Below are positions 1 through 7,388 of a stretch of DNA of 9,431 nt, one piece after another; the stretch's first letter is position 1, and each line of letters starts with the position of its first letter. Origin of the DNA: an uncultured Megasphaera sp. (GTDB lineage: Bacteria > Bacillota > Negativicutes > Veillonellales > Megasphaeraceae); assembly GCA_902464195.1 (NCBI GenBank), contig CABQJB010000073.1, forward strand, positions 1-9,431, written 5' to 3'. The notes beneath the pieces were generated by a model. That model was not told the DNA's origin. It saw nothing but the letters and a program-made list of their open reading frames with translations, and did no database searches. The position numbers and the translations under genes were made by a program.

Positions 1-186
1 CATCGCCTGTATGCGATTCCGTAGGGGCCGCCCAGATTTTTCGGGTCTGTCAATTGCAGGATAGTTCCCTGAACGGACAGTGGCTGCGGGCGGCCCGCTA
101 CGCGCTGAGGGTTTCCCGAAGCGTCGTTATCAGTTTGAGTCTGTCGCGGCGCAGCCGCACCTGAATCCGAGGAAAGGCCTTAAATT
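1..186. other. Intergenic end region with a nested inverted repeat; no supported gene
   Basis: No convincing gene is seen here. The region follows the stop codon of the porin gene (on the minus strand). It contains a nested set of inverted repeats: GGGCCGCCC (25-33) with GGGCGGCCC (88-96), CTGTC (47-51) with GACAG (76-80), and CAGG (57-60) with CCTG (68-71). A short GC hairpin lies at 146-158 (GCGGC-GCA-GCCGC). None is followed by a T-run, so a standard intrinsic terminator for the porin gene is not evident. A plus-strand frame is open from the window edge to a TGA at 162-164, but it has no start in view and no recognisable sequence. Confidence 0.4.
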
Positions 187-1596
187 TTAGAAATGGAAGT
201 CCATCTGGGTGCGGACGAGAGTCCGTTTATTATCCGAATTGGAAATCTGTTCCTGTTTTGAATAGAGTGTTTCCCATTCGATGTTCTTCCAAGGCACGTA
301 TTTATACCCCAAAATCCAGCCTTTACTGCCGGCACTGCCATTGTAGAACAAGGAACTCCATTCGTCATCGCCAGCGATGGTGCCATTGGTTCCATAGCGA
401 TACCAGCGGGCATAGGCCTGCCAGGTCCCTGGTTTCTGGAGATCTGTATTGCGATAGTTCAAACGTAAGAACGTACTGTTGTTTTGATAATCAGCGTTGG
501 TCTGGACATAGTCGGCCAGAAGACGGGTATTCTTGGACAGGTCCAGCCAGCCACTGAGGACGTAGGCTTTATCGTAATCGACGGTTTCTTCGCCCCACAA
601 TTCCAGGTGACTCGTGCTCTTTTCGTAAACATCGCCTTTATGCTTGGAATTCAAGGCATAGGCTACGTTGATACCGGCCCGCGGTCCGATATTTCCCCAT
701 GTGCCGAGGCCGTACCAGCTTTCATGATTCCCGCCATTCGTCGAGGCGAACCAGAAGCCGCTGGCGGTCAGGCTGGTCCCTTTGATGGGAACGCCGAGCT
801 GGAAACCATCTGATTCCGTGCCGAAGAGGACGTTCTGCTGGCCTAAGCCGCGCCAGGCACGGCCGATGTTAATCCAGGCTCCCGTTTTCGGGTCTGTCCC
901 TTCGACCCAGATGCGCTGGATATCGCCATCATGGCCAGACCAGCGTTTCGCCCGACCTTTATCCCTGCCATCGGTCGCCCACGAACCCGATTCGTTTTCA
1001 TGGTCATGACCGCCGTTATAGAAGGAATTCTTTTCTAACTGGAATTTGGCTTTCCAATTATCGTTGACCTTATAGGAACCGTTCAAGCTCATGTAGAAGC
1101 GGTCATTGTCTTTATATAAATCGCTGTTGTTCTGAACGTTATTACTGTACTTATCATGGTCGTACTGGACGCGGATAAAGCCGTTGAGTTCCATCTTTCC
1201 AGCAATGCCGTTTTTCAGCGAATCTATATCCTTGGTATTCTGCTCGATCTGCTGGGTGTTCTTGGCGACTTGCTGCTGCAAGACGTTGATTTCGTCGGCA
1301 TATTCGGCGTGCAGTTTTTCCAGGACCGTCTTGTCACCGAAGTTGCCGCCGCCTTTTTGCATGGCTTTGGCGACGATGCTGGCGACTTCGTAGCGGGTCA
1401 TGGTGCGGCCGCCTTCAAAGGTGCTGTTGCCCATGCCTTCGATGACGCCTTCTTTTGCCAGGTAATCCAGGGCTTCATAGGACCAGTGGTCTTTGGGGAC
1501 ATCGGAGAAGCTGTCAGCCGATGCGGCCAGGGCCGTGCCGGCAGTGCCGAGAGTCACGGCAGCCAGGACGACCAAGGCTTTTTTATTCAAATCCAT
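187..1596 (-). CDS. SLH-domain outer-membrane porin, OmpM type
   Basis: This 469-residue protein has a signal peptide (residues 1-24, cleavage likely after ALA), one S-layer homology domain (about 28-80, with FSDVPKDHW at its start and the TRYE motif near 67-70), a predicted coiled coil (about 90-132, rich in Q, N and E with heptad-like spacing) and a beta-barrel (about 135-469) ending in FHF. In Negativicutes such proteins are the major porins: the SLH domain binds peptidoglycan across the periplasm and the barrel sits in the outer membrane, tethering the two. The start at 1594-1596 is preceded by AGAGGT (1604-1609) seven bases upstream. Only 17 bp separate it from the stop of the HAD gene, so it is probably the last gene of the PTS operon, although a promoter inside the HAD gene is possible. 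That context suggests it may serve alpha-glucoside entry, which is inference; the family is usually described as general diffusion porins. Confidence 0.93.
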   Translation of the reverse strand: MDLNKKALVVLAAVTLGTAGTALAASADSFSDVPKDHWSYEALDYLAKEGVIEGMGNSTFEGGRTMTRYEVASIVAKAMQKGGGNFGDKTVLEKLHAEYADEINVLQQQVAKNTQQIEQNTKDIDSLKNGIAGKMELNGFIRVQYDHDKYSNNVQNNSDLYKDNDRFYMSLNGSYKVNDNWKAKFQLEKNSFYNGGHDHENESGSWATDGRDKGRAKRWSGHDGDIQRIWVEGTDPKTGAWINIGRAWRGLGQQNVLFGTESDGFQLGVPIKGTSLTASGFWFASTNGGNHESWYGLGTWGNIGPRAGINVAYALNSKHKGDVYEKSTSHLELWGEETVDYDKAYVLSGWLDLSKNTRLLADYVQTNADYQNNSTFLRLNYRNTDLQKPGTWQAYARWYRYGTNGTIAGDDEWSSLFYNGSAGSKGWILGYKYVPWKNIEWETLYSKQEQISNSDNKRTLVRTQMDFHF

Positions 1597-1613
1597 GGTA
1601 AGGACCTCTTTTC

Positions 1614-2393
1614 TTATAAATTATCTTCCAGCATGGCCCCTACACTGTCATAGACTTTACGAGCCTGTTCCTGGATAGCCGGACGGGCCGTGGCGACGGT
1701 ATAGCCGTTATAGCCCAGAATCATGGGCAGGTCGTTGATTTCATCGCCAATAGCCAGGATGTCCGCACCGTCCCAGCCAAAGAGGGAGAGCGTGTGGGCA
1801 ATTGCCTGTTGTTTACTGATATCGGAGGGGATGATGTCGACGGCGCAGCGGTTGGGATAGGCATGGACGGTATCGCCGAAATGGGCGTTGACCTGTTCGC
1901 TCGCTGCCAGAGCATCGTCGGGATCGGTGAAGCCCAGGGAATACTGGTGAATCGTCTGGGGCAGATGGTCGATGTCGTCTTCCGTTATCGTCACGATGGG
2001 GTAGTCCCATTCTTTCGCTTCCCGCCAGACCCAGGTGCCCGGCAAATCATGGCAGAGATAGGTCCGGTCCTGCGAAGAGAAGGAGAAATGGAAGGACTTG
2101 CGGACCAGCTCCAGCTTGCTGACGGCCTTGAGGACGGCCGGTTCGATGCGGGCTTCCCAGAGGACGCGGTCCTGGTCATCGCTGATGAGGCCGCCGTTAT
2201 TGCAGGCCAGGTAATCATATTCGACGCCATAGTGTTTGAGCTGGGGCATGAGCATGCCGTGGTCCCGTCCGGACACGACGCCGAATTTATGGCCTGCAGC
2301 CCGCCATCTGCGGATGGCTTCGGCATCGCGGGCCGTAATGATATCGTCGCGGAACAGGGTTCCGTCATAATCGCTGGCAGCAACTTTTAACAT
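1614..2393 (-). CDS. Cof-type HAD-IIB family sugar-phosphate phosphatase
   Basis: This 259-residue protein is a haloacid dehalogenase-superfamily phosphatase. All four motifs are visible: motif I DYDGTL with nucleophile D8 and acid/base D10, motif II Ser41 in VVSGRD, motif III Lys194 in SDISKQQ, and motif IV GDEIND (216-221, Mg-binding acids). The stretch of about 85-185 between motifs II and III is the C2B-type cap that sets substrate choice. Members of this family dephosphorylate sugar phosphates, FMN or similar compounds, and exact substrates cannot be read from sequence. The start chosen is the ATG at 2391-2393, because AGGAGG (2400-2405) lies six bases upstream; an in-frame ATG at 2406-2408 has no such site. 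The Shine-Dalgarno overlaps the TGA of the glucosidase gene, a sign of translational coupling. In this context a role in removing phosphate from an imported disaccharide phosphate, or in limiting sugar-phosphate stress, is plausible but unproven. Confidence 0.92.
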   Translation of the reverse strand: MLKVAASDYDGTLFRDDIITARDAEAIRRWRAAGHKFGVVSGRDHGMLMPQLKHYGVEYDYLACNNGGLISDDQDRVLWEARIEPAVLKAVSKLELVRKSFHFSFSSQDRTYLCHDLPGTWVWREAKEWDYPIVTITEDDIDHLPQTIHQYSLGFTDPDDALAASEQVNAHFGDTVHAYPNRCAVDIIPSDISKQQAIAHTLSLFGWDGADILAIGDEINDLPMILGYNGYTVATARPAIQEQARKVYDSVGAMLEDNL

Positions 2394-2404
2394 AATAATC
2401 CTCC

Positions 2405-4072
2405 TCATACACGATAGATGACGGCTTCGGCCGGGCGCAATCTTCCGGCTTCCTGGGCGTCATAGTTGCCCAGAAGGACCGTTGCGCCTTCCGTCAGCGA
2501 TACGTCATAATCGATGGTTTCGTTGGTAAAATTGACCAGCGTCAATGTCGCCTGGTCGTCTAAGATACGCTTGAAAGCGTAAATGCGTTCATCATCAGCC
2601 AGCAGCTCTTCGTAACGCCCTCGCTGCAGGATGGCTGCCGCTTCCCCCTGGAAGCGTTCGGCCTGGATGCGGCGGTAGTACCAGAGGGCCGAATCAGCAT
2701 CGTGTTCTTCGCTCTCGGCACAGCACTGCGGGTAATCGTCATGGACGGGCAGCCACGGCGTCCCCGTCGTAAAGCCGGCCTGGGCTGCCGTCGTCCACTG
2801 CATGGGCGTCCGGGCATTATCTCGGCTGTGGGCCTGGACGAGGTGCAGGGCCTCTGCCGGTGCAAAGCCTTCATCCAGGGCCAGCTGATACTGGCCGTGC
2901 GTCGAAATGTCATTGTAGTCTTCGATACGGGCAAAAGCCGTATTGGCCATACCTAACTCCTGGCCTTCATAAATGAAGGGCGTCCCGCGCAGGCTGAACA
3001 AGATGGTCGCCATGGCTTTGGCCGCCTTCTTCTTATCCGTCCCTTCCGGAAAATAGCGGTTGACACAGCGTATCTGGTCGTGGTTCTCGAAGAAGATGGG
3101 ATACCAGCCATTGGCTGCCGTCGCCTGCTGGCTGTCGGACAGGGTCTTCTTGAGCTTGGTCAGGGGCCATTTTTCAGCGCGGCACCAGACTTCATCGTCA
3201 GGAAATTCCAGGTTCACATGGCTGAACTCGAAGAGCATGCTGAAAGCCCCGTCCTTACCGACCCACTGGGGCAGGTCAGCCGGCGTGACGCCGTTGGCTT
3301 CGGCAACGGTGAAGATATCGTGGCCGTCGAAGACCTTCCGGCGAAATTCTTGGAGAAAGTCGAGGATGCCCGGCGTATTGGCAATCATCTTGTGGATGGA
3401 CGACAGGCCATCGGCTCCGTCGACGGGGCCGTCTGTGAAGACGGCCGGTTTCTTGATGTAGACGATGGCATCGATGCGGAAGCCGCCGACGCCTTTGGCT
3501 ATCCAGAAGTTGGCCGCATCATAGAGGGCCTGGCGGACGGCCGGATTTTCCCAATTCAAATCGGGCTGTTCGACGGCGAAGGTGTGCAGGTAATACTGCT
3601 GCCGTTCTTCGCACCACGTCCAGGCCGGGCCGCCGAAGATGGAGCGCCAGTTCGTCGGCGCTGAGCCGTCTTCTTTGGCATCGCGCCAGATGTACCAGTC
3701 CGCTTTGTCGTTCGTGCGGCTGCGCTTCGATTCCTGGAACCAGACGTGCTGGTCCGACGTGTGGTTGTACACCAGGTCCATGACGACGCGGATATCCCGC
3801 TTTTTCCCTTCGGCAACGAGGGTATCCATATCTTCTATCGTGCCGTAGCGCCCGTCGATGGCCGTATAATCGCTGATATCGTAGCCGTTGTCGACCATGG
3901 GCGACGGGTAGACCGGCGTCAGCCAGATAGCCCCGACGCCGAGCTTCTTGAGATAATCCAAGTGGCGCGTAACGCCTGCAATATCGCCTTCGCCGCTGCC
4001 CGTCGTGTCCTGGAAGCTGCGGGGATAAATCTGATAGACAGCCGTCTGCTGCCACCATTTCAAAGTATCCAT
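2405..4072 (-). CDS. GH13 alpha-glucosidase (oligo-1,6-glucosidase / phosphotrehalase-like family)
   Basis: This 555-residue cytoplasmic enzyme (no signal peptide) belongs to glycoside hydrolase family 13. It begins KWWQQTAVYQIYPRSF, typical of alpha-glucosidases and trehalose-6-phosphate hydrolases. Conserved regions: I, DLVYNHTSDQH (D99-H109); V, QPDLNW (169-174); II, GFRIDAI with nucleophile D201; III, TVAEANG with acid/base E258; IV, ENHDQIR with H331-D332. The residue after the nucleophile is Ala202. In this family Val there is linked to alpha-1,6 activity and Ala to alpha-1,4, so maltose-like substrates are favoured. A phosphorylated substrate (maltose-6'-phosphate or trehalose-6-phosphate) cannot be excluded. 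The start is preceded by AGGAGGG (4077-4083) four bases upstream. The gap to the PTS stop codon is nine bases, so the two genes are surely co-transcribed. The C-terminal region (about 460-555) looks like the usual beta-sandwich domain C. Length is normal for the family. Confidence 0.93.
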   Translation of the reverse strand: MDTLKWWQQTAVYQIYPRSFQDTTGSGEGDIAGVTRHLDYLKKLGVGAIWLTPVYPSPMVDNGYDISDYTAIDGRYGTIEDMDTLVAEGKKRDIRVVMDLVYNHTSDQHVWFQESKRSRTNDKADWYIWRDAKEDGSAPTNWRSIFGGPAWTWCEERQQYYLHTFAVEQPDLNWENPAVRQALYDAANFWIAKGVGGFRIDAIVYIKKPAVFTDGPVDGADGLSSIHKMIANTPGILDFLQEFRRKVFDGHDIFTVAEANGVTPADLPQWVGKDGAFSMLFEFSHVNLEFPDDEVWCRAEKWPLTKLKKTLSDSQQATAANGWYPIFFENHDQIRCVNRYFPEGTDKKKAAKAMATILFSLRGTPFIYEGQELGMANTAFARIEDYNDISTHGQYQLALDEGFAPAEALHLVQAHSRDNARTPMQWTTAAQAGFTTGTPWLPVHDDYPQCCAESEEHDADSALWYYRRIQAERFQGEAAAILQRGRYEELLADDERIYAFKRILDDQATLTLVNFTNETIDYDVSLTEGATVLLGNYDAQEAGRLRPAEAVIYRV

Positions 4073-4081
4073 AAAACCCTC

Positions 4082-6244
4082 CTAGAAAATGACAATCGGT
4101 GTTTCACCAGCGACGACAGGCTGGTCCGGTTCCTTCTTCATCTGCGGGTATTCCGTCGAGTTGGTGACGGCCATGATGACGATGTCGTTATAGCCGGCTT
4201 TGGCGATGGCATCGCGGTCGAAGCGGATCAAGGGGTCACCGGCTTTGACCTGGGCGTCCTGCTGGGTCAGCAGCGTGAACCCGTCGCCATTCATATTGAC
4301 TGTATCCAAGCCGATGTGGATGAGCACTTCGGCTCCGTTGCTCAGTTCCAGGCCAATCGCATGGAGCGAGCTTTCCATGATCATGGAAACGGTCGCGTCT
4401 GCCGGGGCGACGATGGTATCGCCCGACGGTTTGATGGCGACGCCGTCGCCCATCATCTTCTGTGAGAAGGCATCGTCCGGTACTTCGCTGATGTCGACGA
4501 GGTCGCCGGAGACAAAGGCTTTCAGCTTCATGGAACGGTCGTCTTCATCGACAGAAGCGACGGATTCAGCAGCCGGAGCTGCCGGCGTTTCTGCCGGGAC
4601 TTCTTTCGTTTCCGGGACCGTGCTTTCTACGGCTGCCGGCATTTCCCCTTTCATGAGGGCGTCGAAATGGCCGCGGACATTGGGCACGGACAGGCCGACG
4701 ATGACCTGGATGGCGTGACCGTTCTTGACCAGGCCGAAGGCACCGGCATTGGTGAACTTGCTGGTCGCAGCGACCTTATCGGGGTCGTTGACCGTGACGC
4801 GCAGGCGGGTTGCGCAGTTGGTGACTTCGCGGATATTGTCCGGACCGCCGAGGCAATCGAGGAAGACCTGGGCCTTCAGGGCATCGGCACCGCCGGCAAT
4901 GCCTTTCTTTTCCATTTCTTTCTTGGCTTTGTATTCCGCTTTGGTGAACAATTTGTCTTCGCCGCCATCATCGGTACGGCCCGGCGTGGGCAAATCGAAG
5001 TGAAGGATGAGGAAGCGGAAGACGACGAAGTAAATGGCCGTAAAGCCGAGGCCGATGGCAATCTGCAAAATGTAGGTCCAGGCATGATAGCGGAACAAGG
5101 GGATCCAGTTCTGGACGAAGCAGTCGATGAGGCCGCCGCCGAAGTTGCCCGACAGGCCGATGAAATAGAGCGTCGCCGACAAGGTAGCCGCTAAGACGGC
5201 ATGGACGACGTATAAGAGCGGAGCGACGAACAAGAAGGTAAATTCAATCGGTTCGGTAATGCCGCAGAGGACGGCTGTAATCGTAGCCGGAATGAGCAGG
5301 GTTGCGACTTTCTTGCGTTTTTCCGGTTTAGTACAATAGTACATGGCCAGGGCTGCGCCGGGCAGGCCGAAGACTTTGGCACTGCCGTGGAGGGCAAAGC
5401 CGCCTTGGGGGAACATGTCCCGCAGGGAATGAGCACTGGTGGCGAAATCATTGAGGTGCTGCAGCCAATAAGCCTGGATGCCGCCGTCGCAGACAGCCGG
5501 ACCGTAAATGAAGGGCAGGTAAATAAAATGATGCAGGCCTGCCGGCAAGAGAATGCGTTCCGAGAAGGTGTAAGCCCAGACGCCGAAGATGCCGCTGGTC
5601 TTGAGGAAGAACTGGAACTGTTCGATACCGTGCTGGATAGGCGGCCAGATGTAGCAGAAGAGGAGCGCCATGGGCAGCATGACCAGGAAGCCGACGGCGA
5701 CGACGAAGGCCGGTCCCTTGAAGATGCCGAGCCAGTCCGGGATTTCCGTATCATAGAAATGGTTGTGCAAGTAGGCCGAGATGCAGGCAATGAAGATAGC
5801 GCCGAGCATGCCCATGTCCAGGGTCTTGATGTTGGCAATCATGGCCAGGCCCGTGCCGGCACCGGCGTTCTGACTATAGTCGACGCCGAAGTAGCTGCCG
5901 TGAAGGGTCAGGATACCGGCAATGAAATAGTTGAATACCATGTAGATGACGAAACCTTCCATGGCACAGCGGGCCTGTTCTTTCTTGGCAAAGCCAATGG
6001 GAACGGCGATGGCAAAGAGGATCGGCATCTGATTGAAGACGGTCCAGGCGCCCTGCTGGACGACGTACCAGAAATCATACCAGAGGGTTCCTTTTTCTGC
6101 CAGGCTGCCGAAGAGGCCCGTATTGCTGAAGATGATCGACAAGGCGACAGTCAGCCCGAAGAAGGCGAATAAGATAACCGGTGTGTACATAGCGCCGCCA
6201 AAACGCTGCAGTTCCTGCATCACGCGGTCCTTGTTGAATGACAT
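4082..6244 (-). CDS. PTS maltose/alpha-glucoside-type transporter, fused EIICBA
   Basis: This 720-residue membrane protein imports and phosphorylates a sugar at the expense of phospho-HPr. Order of domains: EIIC (about 1-415, many membrane segments, opening with MQELQRFGGAMYTPV and carrying the GITEPIEF motif at 328-335), EIIB (about 455-530, phosphorylated Cys477 in TNCATRLRV), a flexible linker rich in Ala, Pro and Glu (about 536-568), and a glucose-type EIIA (about 575-720, phosphorylated His643 in LIHIGLDTV, partner His628 in LHAIGL). From memory the EIICB part closely resembles Bacillus MalP, the maltose transporter, which lacks the EIIA domain and borrows one in trans. The start at 6242-6244 has GGGAGGAA (6251-6258) six bases upstream. 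An in-frame extension to 6346 would run through a terminator and is rejected. It is the first gene of the operon, with its promoter and paired operators upstream at 6296-6392. Confidence 0.95.
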   Translation of the reverse strand: MSFNKDRVMQELQRFGGAMYTPVILFAFFGLTVALSIIFSNTGLFGSLAEKGTLWYDFWYVVQQGAWTVFNQMPILFAIAVPIGFAKKEQARCAMEGFVIYMVFNYFIAGILTLHGSYFGVDYSQNAGAGTGLAMIANIKTLDMGMLGAIFIACISAYLHNHFYDTEIPDWLGIFKGPAFVVAVGFLVMLPMALLFCYIWPPIQHGIEQFQFFLKTSGIFGVWAYTFSERILLPAGLHHFIYLPFIYGPAVCDGGIQAYWLQHLNDFATSAHSLRDMFPQGGFALHGSAKVFGLPGAALAMYYCTKPEKRKKVATLLIPATITAVLCGITEPIEFTFLFVAPLLYVVHAVLAATLSATLYFIGLSGNFGGGLIDCFVQNWIPLFRYHAWTYILQIAIGLGFTAIYFVVFRFLILHFDLPTPGRTDDGGEDKLFTKAEYKAKKEMEKKGIAGGADALKAQVFLDCLGGPDNIREVTNCATRLRVTVNDPDKVAATSKFTNAGAFGLVKNGHAIQVIVGLSVPNVRGHFDALMKGEMPAAVESTVPETKEVPAETPAAPAAESVASVDEDDRSMKLKAFVSGDLVDISEVPDDAFSQKMMGDGVAIKPSGDTIVAPADATVSMIMESSLHAIGLELSNGAEVLIHIGLDTVNMNGDGFTLLTQQDAQVKAGDPLIRFDRDAIAKAGYNDIVIMAVTNSTEYPQMKKEPDQPVVAGETPIVIF

Positions 6245-6263
6245 AGACAATTCCTCCCGTTTG

Positions 6264-6277
6264 TGAAACAAAGTACA
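6264..6277. promoter_or_regulatory. Possible third, degenerate operator in the PTS leader
   Basis: TGAAACAAAGTACA has one perfect half (GTACA) and one poor half (TGAAA), with the N4 spacing of the main sites. Its centre is about 26 bp before the PTS start codon, just upstream of the ribosome-binding site. It could be a weak auxiliary site, but one half-site can arise by chance. Confidence 0.25.
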
Positions 6278-6295
6278 TAAGCTTTCTTTAGTAAC

Positions 6296-6324
6296 AGGAT
6301 ATAAAAAAAACGCCGCGAATACAA
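6296..6324 (-). promoter_or_regulatory. Probable promoter of the PTS operon
   Basis: Read on the minus strand, a -35-like TTGTAT (6319-6324) and a -10-like TATCCT (6296-6301) are 17 bp apart. The match to consensus is weak (3/6 and 4/6), as expected for an activator-dependent promoter. It is supported because the hexokinase promoter lies at exactly the same distance from its own operator pair. The -35 overlaps the loop of the upstream terminator, and the T-run of that terminator forms most of the spacer. Confidence 0.45.
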
Positions 6325-6339
6325 TAGATTCGCGGCGTT
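6303..6339 (-). terminator. Intrinsic terminator after the RpiR-family regulator gene
   Basis: Arms 6309-6320 and 6328-6339 form a perfect 12-bp GC-rich stem (AACGCCGCGAAT and its complement) with a 7-nt loop. On the minus strand the stem is followed by eight T residues (6303-6310, the first two also pairing in the stem). It ends transcripts of the regulator gene. It also overlaps the -35 and spacer of the PTS promoter. Confidence 0.9.
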
Positions 6340-6359
6340 CTGGCACACGGCCCCCGGCC

Positions 6360-6392
6360 TGTAACCTGGTACATTTCCTGTACTTTGGTACA
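6360..6392. promoter_or_regulatory. Paired operators upstream of the PTS operon
   Basis: Two 14-bp palindromes stand in tandem: TGTAACCTGGTACA (6360-6373, one mismatch in the arms) and TGTACTTTGGTACA (6379-6392, perfect TGTAC-N4-GTACA). Their centres are 19 bp apart. They sit just after the regulator stop codon and about 70-90 bp upstream of the -10 of the PTS promoter. The TGTA...TACA form is like that of known RpiR-family (HexR) sites. The upstream position fits an activator better than a repressor. Confidence 0.7.
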
Positions 6393-6394
6393 GC

Positions 6395-7183
6395 CTATCG
6401 GGAAGCCCCTTGTTCTTGTTTCAAATGGTGCAGATACATACAATATTTCACATACCATATCTCAGCCAGGACAAAATAAGGCATCATGGACTGAAAGGCG
6501 ACGTGGTCGTCTTCCTTGTCGTAGAGCTGGAAGCGGGCCGGCGAGACGTAAAAATTGACCGTCGACAGCGACGCCAGGGTATTGTCGTGCAGGCGGGTAA
6601 TGGAAATGAAGGGAATGTCCCGCAGTTTCAGGGCCTGGGCCAGTTCCTTGACGGCCGGCGATTCGCCGGAGAAGGAAACGATGATGAACAAGTCGTCTTT
6701 GGTCATGGTCCGGATAAGGTTGCGGAATTCTTCCCGTGCCGGTACGTCGTAGAGCATGACGTTGTCGTAGAAAAAAAGACGCTTCAGCTCCTGGACGACG
6801 TTATTCTGAACGTAGCCCGACGCATAGGTGAAAATCCGGTTGGCTTCATGGACGAGGGCGCTGGCGCTATCGAAGTTACGGCTGCACAGCTTGTCCACGG
6901 TCTGTTCATAGAAGCGCTGGAGTTCGTCCATGACATTCGTATCATAGCAGGAAATTTCCGGTTCTTCCCGCTTGAGGAGCATCTTGAATTCACCGAAGCC
7001 GTCGAGACCTAATTTCTGAGCAAAGCGGACAATCGTCGTCGTCGAGACGTGACAGGCCTTGGCCAGTTCATGGATCGAGCTGTGGCGGACAGCGGCGCGG
7101 TGCTGCAAGATGTACTTCCATATCCCCATATCCGTATTATTGAGCTGCTGACGATGGGCGTTGATGAGTTCGGCAAGTTGCAT
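6395..7183 (-). CDS. RpiR/MurR-family regulator, GlvR (MalR)-like
   Basis: This 262-residue DNA-binding protein has an N-terminal RpiR-type helix-turn-helix domain (about 1-75; recognition region SIHELAKACHVSTTTIVRFAQKLG within 36-59) and a C-terminal SIS sugar-phosphate-binding domain (about 110-245; VSFSGES at 169-175 marks the phosphosugar loop). Its start, MQLAELIN, resembles Bacillus GlvR/MalR, an RpiR-family activator of the maltose PTS genes; this is from memory of that family. The ATG at 7181-7183 has AAGGGGG (7192-7198) eight bases upstream, so the in-frame GTG at 7199-7201 is not needed. The gene has its own strong promoter (7249-7277) and an intrinsic terminator after it (6303-6339). 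It lies between the hexokinase and PTS genes, both preceded by the same paired palindromes, which are its likely binding sites. The palindrome ends TGTA and TACA match the known form of HexR-type RpiR operators. Confidence 0.93.
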   Translation of the reverse strand: MQLAELINAHRQQLNNTDMGIWKYILQHRAAVRHSSIHELAKACHVSTTTIVRFAQKLGLDGFGEFKMLLKREEPEISCYDTNVMDELQRFYEQTVDKLCSRNFDSASALVHEANRIFTYASGYVQNNVVQELKRLFFYDNVMLYDVPAREEFRNLIRTMTKDDLFIIVSFSGESPAVKELAQALKLRDIPFISITRLHDNTLASLSTVNFYVSPARFQLYDKEDDHVAFQSMMPYFVLAEIWYVKYCMYLHHLKQEQGASR

Positions 7184-7207
7184 GGCTGGTTCCCCCTTCA
7201 CGAAACA

Positions 7208-7235
7208 GGCCCCGGCGGAAAAATCCGCAGGGGCC
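7208..7235 (-). promoter_or_regulatory. Hairpin at the 5' end of the regulator mRNA
   Basis: GGCCCC-G-GCGGA (7208-7219) pairs with TCCGC-A-GGGGCC (7224-7235) in a 12-position stem with one mismatch and a four-base loop. It begins about seven bases after the predicted start point and ends ten bases before the Shine-Dalgarno (7192-7198). There is no T-run, so it is not a terminator; it may protect the 5' end or affect translation. Confidence 0.55.
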
Positions 7236-7248
7236 GGGTCATAGTTTC

Positions 7249-7277
7249 ATTATAAGGAATCCAGGGACGGACGTCAA
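7249..7277 (-). promoter_or_regulatory. Strong sigma-70/sigma-A promoter of the RpiR-family regulator gene
   Basis: On the minus strand TTGACG (7272-7277, 5/6) is followed after exactly 17 bp by TATAAT (7249-7254, 6/6). The expected start near 7242 gives a leader of about 59 nt. No copy of the TGTAC-N4-GTACA palindrome lies at this promoter, so the regulator may not control its own gene. Confidence 0.85.
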
Positions 7278-7310
7278 GCTGGTGGGCGCTGCGCCGCACA
7301 GAAAAAGGCT

Positions 7311-7347
7311 GCCATTTCACTGCAAACTACAAACTCAAAACTCCATA
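7311..7347 (-). repeat. AT-rich intergenic repeat, copy 1 (hexokinase-regulator gap)
   Basis: On the minus strand the copy runs from TATGGAGTTTTGAGTTTG through GTAG to a final ATGGC. The same motif occurs at 8854-8882 (same orientation) and, inverted, at 8810-8839. It lies after the hexokinase gene, whose 3' region (7278-7388) has no clear intrinsic terminator. Confidence 0.6.
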
Positions 7348-7388
7348 AGAAGCTGTCTGTATAGAATAGCACTTCCGCTGGCTGACTA

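Noticed and set aside
3..164. Possible C-terminal end of a plus-strand gene entering from the left edge
   Set aside because: The frame stays open for 53 codons to a TGA, but the peptide has no recognisable motif, several other frames are partly open, and nested inverted repeats cross it; unsupported without the neighbouring sequence.
1156..1653. Long plus-strand open frames opposite the porin and other genes
   Set aside because: They are antisense to well-supported genes, lack ribosome-binding sites and give no family-like protein; long antisense frames are common in GC-rich genes.
2394..2408. Earlier ATG for the HAD gene overlapping the glucosidase stop codon
   Set aside because: The AGGAGG lies between this ATG and the next one at 2391-2393, which gives the usual HAD N-terminus directly before the DYDGTL motif.
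5330..5343. AGTACAATAGTACA, one mismatch from the operator form, inside the PTS gene
   Set aside because: It lies alone in coding sequence with no partner site at 19-bp spacing and no nearby promoter; its bases are explained by the Tyr-Tyr-Cys-Thr codons.
6245..6346. In-frame extension of the PTS protein by 34 residues to an upstream ATG
   Set aside because: It would be translated from the terminator hairpin and poly-T tract; the ATG at 6242-6244 has a good ribosome-binding site and begins like other EIIC proteins.
7184..7201. GTG start six codons upstream in the regulator gene
   Set aside because: The AAGGGGG site overlaps that extension and is correctly spaced for the ATG at 7181-7183, and MQLAELIN is the typical beginning of this family.
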